From contig CBDCIZ010000003.1 of NCBI GenBank assembly GCA_965217685.1, positions 1 through 64,000 of the forward strand: 64,000 nucleotides of DNA, written 5' to 3'. The notes under the pieces are model-generated. The model was not told the DNA's origin. It saw nothing but the letters and a program-made list of their open reading frames with translations, and ran no database searches. This DNA comes from Aurantimonas sp965217685. Its GTDB lineage: Bacteria > Pseudomonadota > Alphaproteobacteria > Rhizobiales > Rhizobiaceae. Positions 16,807-25,838 of this stretch are shown here, piece after piece. A program made the translations under genes and the position numbers. Numbering within the stretch: position 1 is the first letter of the stretch; each line of letters starts with the position of its first letter.

Positions 16807-17066
16807 TGCCGACCGGACCTAAAGGCGAGAAGCGCCCCGCTGATGTGATCGGCAACGCCGTCCGCGTCATGCGGATCGCGACGGGCGAGGTCGACGACGG
16901 CACGCCAGCAGATGACGGCAAGGACAAGGCTGCGCAAGAGATGGGTCGCAAGGGTGGCGCCGCTCGGGCGAAGAACATGACACCAGAGCGGCGGGCGGAG
17001 ATTGCGCGGAAGGCTGCGAAAAGTCGCTGGGGCAGTCAAGCTTCTGGCTCAAGTGGAAGTTCGTAG
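16806..17066 (+). CDS. Transposon cargo: small basic protein with GGxARAKxMxPERR motif
   Basis: An 86-residue protein, coupled to the preceding ORF. Its second half carries GRKGGAARAKNMTPERRAEI-ARKAAKSRWGS, a basic helix-forming motif also found at the N-terminus of the neighbouring P63C protein (KGGNARASKLSPERRREI-AKKAADARW). The motif is common in small nucleic-acid-associated proteins of mobile DNA. The two genes run tail to tail and overlap by 31 bp. The shared motif may let the two proteins bind the same DNA or each other (inference). Confidence 0.65.
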   Translation: MPTGPKGEKRPADVIGNAVRVMRIATGEVDDGTPADDGKDKAAQEMGRKGGAARAKNMTPERRAEIARKAAKSRWGSQASGSSGSS

Positions 17067-18055
17067 TTTTCCCCTAGCCTCGGGGAGACTTTATCAAGGT
17101 TTCTTTTGAACTCTTCCCAAGAGCTTGCTGCCTTCATAAACATTGTCACCATATGCACGTGCTGTGCGAGCAGTGGGTGGCCAATGTCATCTGTGAAAAA
17201 TTGGTGAAGTTTCCCTTTCTTGTTTCCCATCTCCGTTTTTGGCATTCTGGTTTCCAGTTCCTTTCGCAATCCTGGTTGCAGCCGGTCATAGATAAAATCA
17301 TTGGTGTAATGGGCCACGATTTGAGGTGGGTTCACGTGACGCCCTCTCCACGTCCAACCACGTAGCCTATATATTTGTTTGTAAAATTCGTCAGGGAATC
17401 GCTTAGCCCACGCGGCAAGTTCTTTCCGAAGGACGGCCTCAAAAATTTCTTGAAGCGCAAGTCTGTTTCGAATGTCTTGGTACCCGGTGGCTTCGTCGAC
17501 GAGGGCATAGATGCCGACGTCAGCAAGAGCCGTCTTAATCGCCTCTGCGGCGACAATCATTTTCTGGTACCGAACGGGTACTGAGCCGTTTTGCTGCAGA
17601 CTGTGATCGCGATACTTCAGATAAACGTCTGCCACTTTCCGAACTAATGTCGCATCGTATCCAACCGCTTTTGTACCCGAGCGCGTTCGAAAAAACACAG
17701 GTTTGGTCGACGCGATTAAGTCGTTGTCTATAAAGGGTCTTAGCGACTTAGCCTGAAGAAAAAACGGCAATTCGTCGACGGTAGAAAGAACACCGGTGCC
17801 TGCCTTGGGGGATCGGGACCGACCAAGCGCCCTCAGAAACGTGCCTTGCGTAACAAGCCGCCTTTCATCCCTCAGCACGGCAGCTGAAACAGACTTATCG
17901 CCTAGAGGAAAGTCGCCCTCGAAATCTGCCTGCGGCAAGTCAGAATTCCAACGTGCATCGGCCGCTTTTTTCGCGATCTCGCGTCGGCGTTCAGGGGACA
18001 GTTTGCTTGCACGGGCATTCCCGCCCTTCGATTGGTAGGGACTAGATACTGTCAT
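17036..18055 (-). CDS. Transposon cargo: P63C domain protein
   Basis: A 339-residue protein. The N-terminus carries the basic GGNARASKLSPERR motif (10-40). The C-terminal half (about 215-320) is a P63C domain: WAKRFPDEFYKQIYRLRGWT, HYTNDFIYDRLQPGLRKELE, KGKLHQFFTDDIGHPLLAQH. P63C domains occur in phage and mobile-element proteins, often behind DNA-binding modules; their activity is not known to me. Codon use is more AT-rich than in neighbours, suggesting separate ancestry. It is divergent from the transposase, with palindromic operator-like repeats in between. Confidence 0.82.
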   Translation of the reverse strand: MTVSSPYQSKGGNARASKLSPERRREIAKKAADARWNSDLPQADFEGDFPLGDKSVSAAVLRDERRLVTQGTFLRALGRSRSPKAGTGVLSTVDELPFFLQAKSLRPFIDNDLIASTKPVFFRTRSGTKAVGYDATLVRKVADVYLKYRDHSLQQNGSVPVRYQKMIVAAEAIKTALADVGIYALVDEATGYQDIRNRLALQEIFEAVLRKELAAWAKRFPDEFYKQIYRLRGWTWRGRHVNPPQIVAHYTNDFIYDRLQPGLRKELETRMPKTEMGNKKGKLHQFFTDDIGHPLLAQHVHMVTMFMKAASSWEEFKRNLDKVSPRLGENYELPLEPEA

Positions 18056-18065
18056 TTTCCGCTCC

Positions 18066-18100
18066 TGCTTGCTTCAAAATTCAAGCAAGCATATGCTTGC
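18066..18100. promoter_or_regulatory. Nested palindromes between P63C and transposase genes
   Basis: TGCTTGCTT (18066-18074) pairs with AAGCAAGCA (18083-18091), and GCAAGCATATGCTTGC (18085-18100) is a perfect 16-bp palindrome that shares its left arm. A further GCAAGC lies at 18113-18118. Located between divergent genes, this is a good candidate operator for a cargo protein that controls both P63C and transposase expression. Confidence 0.55.
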
Positions 18101-18178
18101 AGGACACGGACAGCAAGCACGGAGTTTCGGTTGAGGAAAATGCTTGATACTAAGCAAAAAAGTTCACATATTAAGGGC

Positions 18179-19066
18179 ATGAACAAGCTGCCCCTAAAAA
18201 CCCGCGTCCAAATCCTCAACATGCTCTGCGAAGGATCGTCCATGCGGTCGATCTCCCGCGTATGCGACGTGTCGATCAACACGGTGTCGAAGCTGCTGGT
18301 CGACGCGGGCAAGTTCGCCGCTGCCTTCCATGACGAGAATGTCCAAGGCGTCACCGCTCAGCGCATCCAGTGCGACGAGATTTGGTCGTTCACCTATGCC
18401 AAGGCGAAGAATGTCCGCGCCGCAAAGGCCGCGCCGGAAGACGCTGGCGACACATGGACATGGACGGCGCTGGACGCGGATAGCAAGCTGATCGTCTCCT
18501 ACCTCGTCGGCGGTCGTGACAGCGAATATGCGATGGAGTTCATGGACGATGTGGCGAAGCGTCTCGCCAACCGCGTCCAGCTCACCACGGATGGCCACCG
18601 CGCCTACCTACAGGCCGTCGAGGAAGCCTTCGGCGCCGACGTGGACTATGCGATGCTGGTTAAGCTGTATGGTGCCGCTCCCGAAGGGCCTCAGCGCCGC
18701 TACAGCCCCGCAGAGTGCATTGGCGCTCGCAAGGATCGGATCGAAGGCAACCCGGACATTGCGCACGTCAGCACGTCCTACGTCGAACGTCAGAACCTTA
18801 CGATGCGGATGCACATGCGCCGGTTCACCCGGCTGACCAATGCCTTCTCGAAGAAATTCGAGAACCACATGCACATGGTCGCGCTCTATACGGTCTGGTA
18901 CAACTTTATCCGCATCCACAAGACGCTGAGAATGTCGCCTGCGATGGCCGCTGGAATTAGTGATGCGCTCTGGTCGATGGAGCAGTTCGCCGAAGCGACG
19001 GACGCGGTCGCACCAAGACCGGGCCGTCGCGGTCCCTACAAAAAGCGCTTAGTCGAGGCCCAGTAA
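18179..19066 (+). CDS. IS1-like DDE transposase
   Basis: A 295-residue transposase. An N-terminal HTH (TRVQILNMLCEGSSMRSISR then VCDVSINTVSKLLVDAGK) is followed by a DDE domain with QCDEIWSFTYAK, WTWTALDADSKLIVSY, TTDGHRAYLQAVEEAF, and the Glu-containing STSYVERQNLTMRMHMRRFT. The ending VALYTVWYNFIRIHKTLRMS is characteristic. It matches a large rhizobial group usually labelled IS1 family. It is encoded in a single frame, without the programmed frameshift of classical IS1. ATG 18179 gives the family-typical MNKLPL start; ATG 18140 is possible. Confidence 0.9.
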   Translation: MNKLPLKTRVQILNMLCEGSSMRSISRVCDVSINTVSKLLVDAGKFAAAFHDENVQGVTAQRIQCDEIWSFTYAKAKNVRAAKAAPEDAGDTWTWTALDADSKLIVSYLVGGRDSEYAMEFMDDVAKRLANRVQLTTDGHRAYLQAVEEAFGADVDYAMLVKLYGAAPEGPQRRYSPAECIGARKDRIEGNPDIAHVSTSYVERQNLTMRMHMRRFTRLTNAFSKKFENHMHMVALYTVWYNFIRIHKTLRMSPAMAAGISDALWSMEQFAEATDAVAPRPGRRGPYKKRLVEAQ

Positions 19067-19267
19067 TCGGCTTAGCCGAAATGCGGCGTCGTCTGAAGAG
19101 ACTTGCGCCAATACCTCCAGTCCGTGCGGATCGGAGTCTCGGGTTTGGTAGAGGAAATAGCCGCCAGCATCTTCAAAATCCGAGCCGGCAATCCTTGCCT
19201 GCACGCTCGTCAGTGGTGATAATTGCAACCTTGTGTCGTTGTCGATTGAGCGGCTGTAATAATTCAT
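19049..19267 (-). CDS. Transposon cargo: possible small protein
   Basis: A 72-residue frame starting MNYYSRSIDNDTRLQLSPLT and ending AAFRLSRLLGLD. The composition is protein-like and acidic, without membrane segments. It overlaps the transposase 3' end by 18 bp, tail to tail. No family recognised. Confidence 0.45.
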   Translation of the reverse strand: MNYYSRSIDNDTRLQLSPLTSVQARIAGSDFEDAGGYFLYQTRDSDPHGLEVLAQVSSDDAAFRLSRLLGLD

Positions 19268-19287
19268 AACCGGCCTCCGAGGATCGT

Positions 19288-20010
19288 ATGGAAAAGAAGA
19301 CGCATCGCGTTGCCACCAAGCCTGAAATTCCGGTTCAGTACCTCGCCGACTATATGGCAGCTTCGAATCAAGTCAGGCGCGGCATTGTCCAGAGATCGAA
19401 ATACAAGTCCCTTGCCCGAACCTTCCAGCATCAAATCGCTCGGAAAACGATATCAGATCACATTCTGGACGGGAATCCATTGCCAGGCGATTTAAAGGAC
19501 AAGGCCGACGATATTCGGAACCGGATCGCGGACACCGAATTCGAGGCCCAATTGCATGGCTACAATGCCGATTTTGTGGATGCTTTCGCAGGGATGGCCA
19601 CGAAATACGAATTTGATGGTTTTGAAGTGGTTGCCCCCGAAAAGATCGATAACCCAAGCTACAACGGGACGCTTGTCAGGTTTACGCCAAGCCTGTTGTC
19701 CTACCGCATGACGAAGGCCAATACACAAAAGATTGGCGGGCTTATGTATCGCTACGCCAAGGGGTCGCCAGTGCCGTCAGAGGTTGCGGAATTCCAATCC
19801 GCCTTTCTCTATGGGTTCTTTTCCGAATCGCCCTTCATCGAACAGGCAAAGCCCGAATATAATCTCTGTCGCGTTCTGTGCGCGGTTTCAGGGGAGACGC
19901 ATGTTGCTCCGTCAAAATCCATCTACAAATTTAACGAGATGAAAGCGGTGTGTTTCGACATTGCCGAGAAATGGGACAACGTGCCGCCCCCGTCAGGGGC
20001 GATCATCTAA
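19288..20010 (+). CDS. Transposon cargo: hypothetical protein
   Basis: A 240-residue soluble protein starting MEKKTHRVATKPEIPVQYLA. The first 90 residues are basic and helical (VRRGIVQRSKYKSLARTFQH); the rest is mixed, with FKNE-like loops and no catalytic motif I recognise. The stop codon sits at the first base of the right inverted repeat, so the gene belongs to the element and would be mobilised with it. Being last before the end, it might act in host takeover or protection of the element, but that is speculation. Confidence 0.65.
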   Translation: MEKKTHRVATKPEIPVQYLADYMAASNQVRRGIVQRSKYKSLARTFQHQIARKTISDHILDGNPLPGDLKDKADDIRNRIADTEFEAQLHGYNADFVDAFAGMATKYEFDGFEVVAPEKIDNPSYNGTLVRFTPSLLSYRMTKANTQKIGGLMYRYAKGSPVPSEVAEFQSAFLYGFFSESPFIEQAKPEYNLCRVLCAVSGETHVAPSKSIYKFNEMKAVCFDIAEKWDNVPPPSGAII

Positions 20011-20030
20011 TTTCAAACTGAGACACTACC
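20010..20030 (-). repeat. Right terminal inverted repeat of the IS1-like transposon
   Basis: Perfect 21-bp inverse complement of 16493-16513. Read on the minus strand it supplies the last codons (GSVSV) and a TGA stop to the truncated toprim gene. Confidence 0.9.
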
Positions 20031-20684
20031 AGCACGTCCCATGAGTTGACCCATGACGCGCTTAGGGTCGACGATGTCGGCGACCGTGCCGCGTTCGATG
20101 TCGAGCCATGTCCGCGCGACGCCGGTCAAGTTGCAAGCGGTATCCGTGATCCTGGCCAGAAGCGCCGGCGCGGTCGCAAAGGTGCCGGTGGTCGCCTCAC
20201 GGTAATGGACGGCCTCGTGCCAGGCGAGCGCCGGTCCAAAGCGGGTGATGCCACGGTTGCGCAGATAGGTTTCCGCCGGCGTGCCGGTGATGGGACGGCC
20301 GATTGCCCAAAGACGTTGTGCCCGTTCGATCCGCTCCACGGGCGTCGTGAACTGCCCCTTCGCGGTACGGCTGGCGGTTGGTATCGCGGGCCGCTTGAGG
20401 AACGCCCTCGCCTCGTCCATCACCTCCCTGAAGCGGCAGGTATTTGTGACCTCAGGAATCAGATTGATCAGGTCGCCATGCTCGCCGGACTGGAAGTCCG
20501 TCCATTTGCCGGCAGGTTTGCCAGAGATCTCATGAAGTCGGATCGCAAGACTTGCACCAGCCGTTCCTCTGACGTTTCCGACTTTCCAGTAATTGCCGGC
20601 GCGTGTGCCGTTTGGCAGATAGGTCCGGCAGAACGCTTCGGCGTTGGCGCCGAGCTGGCGCGCAATGTCTTCGACCGTCTCCAT
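20013..20684 (-). pseudogene. Toprim-domain protein, 5' part, truncated by the transposon
   Basis: About 218 codons of a DUF7146/toprim-type protein remain, starting METVEDIARQLGANAEAFCR. The visible part includes a zinc-finger-less primase-like N-terminus (YWKVGNV, then KWTDFQSGEHGDLINLIPEV) and the segment ITRFGPALAWHEAVHYREAT that precedes the toprim fold. After MGQLMGRA the frame enters the transposon end and stops. The catalytic toprim part (usually about 100 further residues) is lost and is not present left of the transposon. It sits between the strawberry-notch and DUF2493 genes, its normal place in such modules. The exact start is uncertain. Confidence 0.8.
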
Positions 20685-20850
20685 CGTAAGATCCTTCCAT
20701 CGAACTTTCCATTGCGTCATCGCCATCGCCTTGTCGGTTGCAATTCCGCAGCGTAAGATCGCGTTGTCGCACGATCCGGCTTGCCGCTCGTCGTGATCGA
20801 AGCGGCGACTGCTCCCAACGGTCGCCGCACTCATTCTGGATTTCTTGTGT

Positions 20851-23800
20851 TCAGGCGGCGTTCGCCAGTGCGCAACCGTCCGGCGTCTGGCCACTGGCTG
20901 CACAGGTCTGCGGAAAGCGCTCCAGCAACCGGTCTAGCGCCGACCTTTCACTGAGCGGCAGAAACGCCCGGGTTTTCCAGGCGATGATTTCGGTCCGGCA
21001 TCCAAGGCTTTTGAGGGTCGCAAGCAGCGACGGGTCGAACCCCGTCACCTCCATCCGCCAGGCGTTCATCACCCGCGACCGGCGCAGCGTCAGATCGCCG
21101 AGAAGCGGGATAGGCGCGCCGCGCTGCATCACCGCCACCTCGATCTCGTCGACGGTCAGTGCGACGGTCTCGGTCAGGCCAAGCTTGGCATAGACGGCGC
21201 CAAGCTGCTCGGCCGTCACCATACGGCCGATGACGCGTTCGCCCTCATCGGTCTGCAGCCGGTAGACCCGACAGTTCTCGTCGGGCAGCCGATCCCAGAT
21301 CGGCAGCAGCAATCCGGACACGATGGTCAGCCGCGATGTCGAGAACTCCGGGATCGCCTGAACCTCGGCCGTCCAGGCTGCCGCGAAGACGGTGTCGTCG
21401 ACCGGCACCCAGTGCGAGGCCACCATCTCCAGTTCCGTCATCGAGTCCGTTCCCATCGGCCGGACGAGCTTCACCCGCTCAATGATGCCGCCATCATCGT
21501 CCATGATGGCGCTGGCCGGGATTTCCACAGCCGCACGGTCGGACTGCTCGTTGACCAGCAACCGCGACTGCCGCTCTTTCGCGCGGATATCCAGGGCTCC
21601 GTTCAACGTCGTCGGCGAGTTGCGATGGGTCGCCTCGATGGTCAGCGCCGTGGTCGTCGCGCCCGAGACTGCTTCGAAGATCGTCTTGCGCTCGACCACG
21701 GTAAATCGCTCGGCCGTCAGCGTCTCCAGCCCGACATCGAAAGTGCCGCCAGCGATGGCCGCCTCGACGATGCCGTCGAGTATGCCGGTGAACGCCTCGA
21801 AGATCGCGTTCTGCATCGCAATCGTCAGCGCCAGGCAGCGGTTCAGGAACCGCTGGATCGGCGGCAACTCGTCAAGCAGCGTCCGGTCCTCGCCGACAAG
21901 GTCCAGACCCGTCATCTCCTGGAAGCGCTTCAGCGAGCACGCCTCGATCCGTCCGGCATGGACGGCGCCGAAGAAACGGCGAAGCGCTGCCCGCGCATAG
22001 GGGCTTTCCAGATTGTCCTCGGCCCGGAAGATCCCTTGCCCACCAGTCTGACGCTGACCGCGGGTGATCGCACCCAGCGTGTCGAGCCGGCGCGCGATCG
22101 TCGACAGGAAGCGTTTCTCACCCTTCACATCGGTGGCGACCGGCCGAAACAGCGGCGGCTGCGCCTGATTGGTGCGATGGGTTCGCCCCAGCCCCTGGAT
22201 GGCATTGTCCGCCCGCCAGCCCGGCTCCAGGAGGTAATGCACCCGCAGGCGCTGGTTCTTTGCGCCGAGATCGGCGTGATAGGATCGGCCCGTGCCGCCG
22301 GCATCGGAGAAGATCAGGACGCGCTTGGCGTCGTCCATGAAGCTTTGGGTCTCCGACAGGTTCGACGAGGCCGGTCGGCTTTGAACCTTGAGCTTTCCAT
22401 TCCCCCCATTTGCGTCCTTGCCCCGCACCACCCGCCGCGAGCGGCCGGTGACCTCGGCGACGGCTTCGGTGCCAAAGTGCCAGAGCAGCTGGTCGAGCGC
22501 GCCCTGAACCGGGGCGAGACTGCCGAGATGCTCGATCATCGCATTGCGCTTGTCGACGGTTTCCCGGCACAGCACCGGATTGCCGGCTTCGTCCATCACA
22601 GGACGCGAGCGCAGAGTCCCGTCCTCGTCGGTGTAGGGCTCGAACAGCTGCACCGGAAACGAATGCTGCAGATAGTCGAGGACGTATTCGCGCGGGGTGA
22701 CGTCGATCTGGATGTCGTTCCACTCCGACGCCGGGATCTCCGCCAACCGGCGATCGAGCAGCGCCTCGGAGGTCGAGACGATCTGCACGACCGCGCAATG
22801 CCCCGCGGCGAGATCGGCCTCGATGGCCGGAATCAGCGACGGGCACTTCATCGCGCAGATGAGATGCTGAAAGAAGCGCTGCTTGTTGGATTCAAAGGCC
22901 GAGCGGGCCGCCGACTTCGCCTGGGCATTCAGCGTGCCCTCATCCGATGTGACGCCGGAGGCGAGCAGCGCGGCATCGAGATGGGTGTGGATCACCTGGA
23001 AGGCCTCGGCGTAGCTGTCGTATATGGCGATCTGCACCGGCGTCAGCGCGTGGACGAGCATCTGGTATTCGACGCCCTCGTAGGAGACCGAGCGGGCCAT
23101 GTAGAGGCCGAGCGCCTTCAGATCGCGGGAGATCACCTCCATCGCCGCAATGCCGCCTGCCTCCATGGCCGAGACGAAGGCCGCACGGTTGACGAACGGA
23201 AAGTCACCGGTGCCCCAGAGACCGAGACGGCTGGCATAGGCCAGATTGCCGACTTCGGTCGCACCCGTCGCCGAGACGTAGATCACCCGGGCCCCGGGAA
23301 CAGCGTTCTGGAGATCGAGACCGGCCTTGCCCTGCTGCGATGGTTTCTTGTCACCGCGCTCGGACTTGCCGCCAGCAGCGTTGGCCATCGCGTGCGCCTC
23401 GTCGAAGGCGATGACGCCGTCAAAACCCTTACCCAGCCAATCGGTGACCTGGGTCAGCCGGCTGGCCTTCTTCACGTCGCCGATCGTGCGCTCGGCACTG
23501 CGCAGTGTCGCGTAGGTGACGAACAGGATGCCGGCCTTCAGGGCGATGTAGGTGCCCTGTTTGAACTTCGACAGCGGCACGATATCGGAGGCGGCGCCGC
23601 CGAGTGCCGTCCAGTCGCGTCTCGCGTCCTCGATCAGCTTGTCGGACTTCGACAGCCAGATCGCCTTGCGGCGGCCGTTCAGCCAGTTGTCCATGATGAT
23701 GCCGGCGACCTGGCGGCCCTTGCCGCAGCCGGTGCCGTCACCGAGGAACCAGCCGCGGCGCAGCTTGAAGCTGTCACCCTTGCCTTCGACCTCGCCGTTG

Positions 23801-25437
23801 CCCCCACGGTTGCTCTTATTGTTTCCAACGCCGGCGGCGACGATCTGGTCGGTCTCTGCGTCGCGGGTCCATTCGCCAGAGAGGAATGTCGCATGGGCCT
23901 CGCCGGCATAGATGACACTCTCGACCTGCGCATCGGACAGATGACCGTCACGGATCAGGCTGATTGGCAGGATCGGCCGATACGACGGCACCGGCGGCGC
24001 GACGGAGGCCATGGCGGCCGACTGCACCAGTGTCGTCGGGTGCGAGACGGCGGCCTTTCCCTCGCACTCGATCTGGATCGACTGAACCTCGTAGCGCTCG
24101 TAAAGCGAAGCTGTCAGCGCGGCCTGGTTCGGGGCCCAGGCCCGCGGCAGGTAGCTGACCTCGGATGTCTCGACGCTGTCGAGCGCGTGGCGGGACGCGG
24201 CAAGCTCAATCTCGCGGGTTTCGGCCCTGGCGCGGTCGCGCAGCACGGTAACGCTCTCGACGACGGATGCCGATCCGGCCATCGTTGGCGTGCCATCGGC
24301 TGCGGCCGCGTTAGCAACGACGTTGGCAGGAACAGCCGTGGTCGGCACGGCCACACGCGGCGGGCAATGCGCCTGCATCAGTCGAAGGAGATCGGCAGCG
24401 TCCGTCGCCATCGCATGGCAGCCCTCGAACCGCGCCGGATCCTCGGCCGGTATCTTGTCGATGACCGTCAACCGGGTCTCAATTGTCGTGCCGCTGGGCG
24501 CAAACACCGTGCCGGCGATGCCGGCGGTGAAGACGACGCGGCCGATCGCCTGGAGATCGCGGAACGTCTCGCGCCAGGCCGGTGCTGTCGGTCCGAACCC
24601 TTCGCCGGTGATCACCACCAGTCGCCCCTCGGGCGCCAGGCGCTGCAAGGCCGATCGGACATGGCAGGCTGTGGTCGACTTGAACCGGCCCTCGACGCCC
24701 GGCGTTGCCGAGAATGGCGGGTTCATCACCACCACCGACGGGACAAGACCGGGATCAAGCCGGTCATGGATGGTGGCGGCATCGAAGCGCGTGACGGCCG
24801 AGGTTCCGAACGTCTGCTCCAGCAGTTTGGCGCGAAGCTCGGCATATTCGTTCAGCATCAGCTGAGCGCCGGCCATGCGGGCGAAGACCGCCATCATGCC
24901 GGTGCCGGCGGAGGGTTCGAGAACCAGATCGTCAGGTGTAATGCCGGCGGCCTCGGCCGCGACGAAGGCCAGCGGCAGCGGCGTCGAGAACTGCTGGCGC
25001 TTCCGGCTTTCCTCCGAACGCCTGGTCTGGGTGGGAACCAGACCTACGAGACGCTCCAGCATGGCGAGGAAGGCATCGGCGGATCCCGCCCTATCACTGT
25101 GTGATTGGCGACGCATGGCGGCGCCGTATTTGACGACGAACAGCACCTGCGCCGTTTCCACCGCTTCGTAGGCGTCCTTCCACAGCCAGCAGCCTTCGGC
25201 GTCCGATCCGCCGAAGGCGGACTCCATGGTCGCGCGCAGCACCCTGACATCGACGCGCTTGCCGGCTTCGAGGAACTTCAAAAGCGCTTGCGCGGCCTGG
25301 AAGATCGCACGGTGGGCAGGCGGTGCGGCCTGTAGGGCAGGACGGTCAGCACCGTCGGCGCCACCGGCACCGGTATTGGCATCGAAGGCAAACAGCGACG
25401 GCAGGGCGGTTTGGGTAGCGGCGGGTGAAAGGCTCAT
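20851..25437 (-). CDS. Strawberry notch-family methylase-helicase
   Basis: A giant 1528-residue protein. Residues 150-380 form a Rossmann methyltransferase: LVLEPSAGTGMMAVFARMAG, and catalytic VVMNPPFSAT near 239. The helicase core has a Walker A in GDGTGCGKGRQVAGIIMDNW (about 567) and DEAH in VIAFDEAHAMANAAG (about 679). The second lobe has FSDAGGTGRSYHADLGAKNQ (about 1045) and IQGLGRTHRTNQAQP (about 1083), the strawberry-notch signature. Such fusions occur on alphaproteobacterial plasmids and islands and in phages, where anti-restriction, DNA modification or establishment roles have been proposed but not proven. All motifs are intact. Confidence 0.92.
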   Translation of the reverse strand: MSLSPAATQTALPSLFAFDANTGAGGADGADRPALQAAPPAHRAIFQAAQALLKFLEAGKRVDVRVLRATMESAFGGSDAEGCWLWKDAYEAVETAQVLFVVKYGAAMRRQSHSDRAGSADAFLAMLERLVGLVPTQTRRSEESRKRQQFSTPLPLAFVAAEAAGITPDDLVLEPSAGTGMMAVFARMAGAQLMLNEYAELRAKLLEQTFGTSAVTRFDAATIHDRLDPGLVPSVVVMNPPFSATPGVEGRFKSTTACHVRSALQRLAPEGRLVVITGEGFGPTAPAWRETFRDLQAIGRVVFTAGIAGTVFAPSGTTIETRLTVIDKIPAEDPARFEGCHAMATDAADLLRLMQAHCPPRVAVPTTAVPANVVANAAAADGTPTMAGSASVVESVTVLRDRARAETREIELAASRHALDSVETSEVSYLPRAWAPNQAALTASLYERYEVQSIQIECEGKAAVSHPTTLVQSAAMASVAPPVPSYRPILPISLIRDGHLSDAQVESVIYAGEAHATFLSGEWTRDAETDQIVAAGVGNNKSNRGGNGEVEGKGDSFKLRRGWFLGDGTGCGKGRQVAGIIMDNWLNGRRKAIWLSKSDKLIEDARRDWTALGGAASDIVPLSKFKQGTYIALKAGILFVTYATLRSAERTIGDVKKASRLTQVTDWLGKGFDGVIAFDEAHAMANAAGGKSERGDKKPSQQGKAGLDLQNAVPGARVIYVSATGATEVGNLAYASRLGLWGTGDFPFVNRAAFVSAMEAGGIAAMEVISRDLKALGLYMARSVSYEGVEYQMLVHALTPVQIAIYDSYAEAFQVIHTHLDAALLASGVTSDEGTLNAQAKSAARSAFESNKQRFFQHLICAMKCPSLIPAIEADLAAGHCAVVQIVSTSEALLDRRLAEIPASEWNDIQIDVTPREYVLDYLQHSFPVQLFEPYTDEDGTLRSRPVMDEAGNPVLCRETVDKRNAMIEHLGSLAPVQGALDQLLWHFGTEAVAEVTGRSRRVVRGKDANGGNGKLKVQSRPASSNLSETQSFMDDAKRVLIFSDAGGTGRSYHADLGAKNQRLRVHYLLEPGWRADNAIQGLGRTHRTNQAQPPLFRPVATDVKGEKRFLSTIARRLDTLGAITRGQRQTGGQGIFRAEDNLESPYARAALRRFFGAVHAGRIEACSLKRFQEMTGLDLVGEDRTLLDELPPIQRFLNRCLALTIAMQNAIFEAFTGILDGIVEAAIAGGTFDVGLETLTAERFTVVERKTIFEAVSGATTTALTIEATHRNSPTTLNGALDIRAKERQSRLLVNEQSDRAAVEIPASAIMDDDGGIIERVKLVRPMGTDSMTELEMVASHWVPVDDTVFAAAWTAEVQAIPEFSTSRLTIVSGLLLPIWDRLPDENCRVYRLQTDEGERVIGRMVTAEQLGAVYAKLGLTETVALTVDEIEVAVMQRGAPIPLLGDLTLRRSRVMNAWRMEVTGFDPSLLATLKSLGCRTEIIAWKTRAFLPLSERSALDRLLERFPQTCAASGQTPDGCALANAA

Positions 25438-25625
25438 CGAAAGGCTCCATCGTTGGAAGGACTGGCTTCCCCGATCTCTCTCGATCCCTCAGGAAGGCCT
25501 GCCTTCCCGGCCCTTTCTCTTGCTCTCTTCCGACGCTGCCCGTGGTCGCCCGCAATCGGCGCATACCCTGATGGCGAAGCAATGCCGCCATTCCGCCAAT
25601 CTCTTTGTCGATCGTTCCCGATCTT

Positions 25626-25838
25626 TCAGTTGGGCTTCCGGCCGCTGTTCCAGTTGATCGCGCCACTCAACGGAACCGGGCGAAGCTTCAGTCGCTCGGC
25701 GGCTTCGGCGATCAGCACCGCGTCGATCAGCTCAATCCGGCCGGAATTGACCATCGCGTCGAGCGCCTCGGCCAGTTCAACGTCGGACAAGGGGATCGGC
25801 CGCGGGACAGGACTGGGGTTCGTCTCGGGCGGTTTCAA
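25626..25838 (-). CDS. Small hypothetical protein upstream of the strawberry notch gene
   Basis: About 70 residues, beginning MKPPETNPSPVPRPIPLSDV with a TTG start preceded by AGGAA. A proline-rich N-terminus is followed by two helices (ELAEALDAMVNSGRIELIDA). It lies 188 bp upstream of the strawberry-notch gene in the same direction. The family is unknown to me. Confidence 0.5.
   Translation of the reverse strand: MKPPETNPSPVPRPIPLSDVELAEALDAMVNSGRIELIDAVLIAEAAERLKLRPVPLSGAINWNSGRKPN

Larger units (their letters stand above)
16493..20030 (+). mobile_element. IS1-like transposon with cargo genes (3538 bp)
   Basis: The element is bounded by perfect 21-bp inverted repeats starting GGTAGTGTCTCAGTTTGAAA. 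It carries an IS1-type DDE transposase and five further genes: two small plus-strand ORFs, a P63C-domain gene on the minus strand, a small minus-strand ORF, and a 240-codon plus-strand gene whose stop touches the right repeat. No target duplication is seen (CCCTGGTC on the left, AGCACGTC on the right), and the right end truncates a toprim gene whose 3' part is absent on the left. The insertion was therefore followed by, or made with, an adjacent deletion. Its base composition is less GC-rich than its surroundings, especially in the P63C gene. Confidence 0.85.

Noticed and set aside
18893..18909. CTATACGGTCTGGTACA in the IS1-like transposase resembles the envelope-regulon box
   Set aside because: It lies within conserved transposase codons (LYTVWYNF) and lacks the ATTAC half and CCGG context; a chance match.
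21412..25104. 1230-codon plus-strand frame opposite the strawberry notch gene
   Set aside because: An antisense open frame caused by GC bias; the minus strand has all helicase and methylase motifs.
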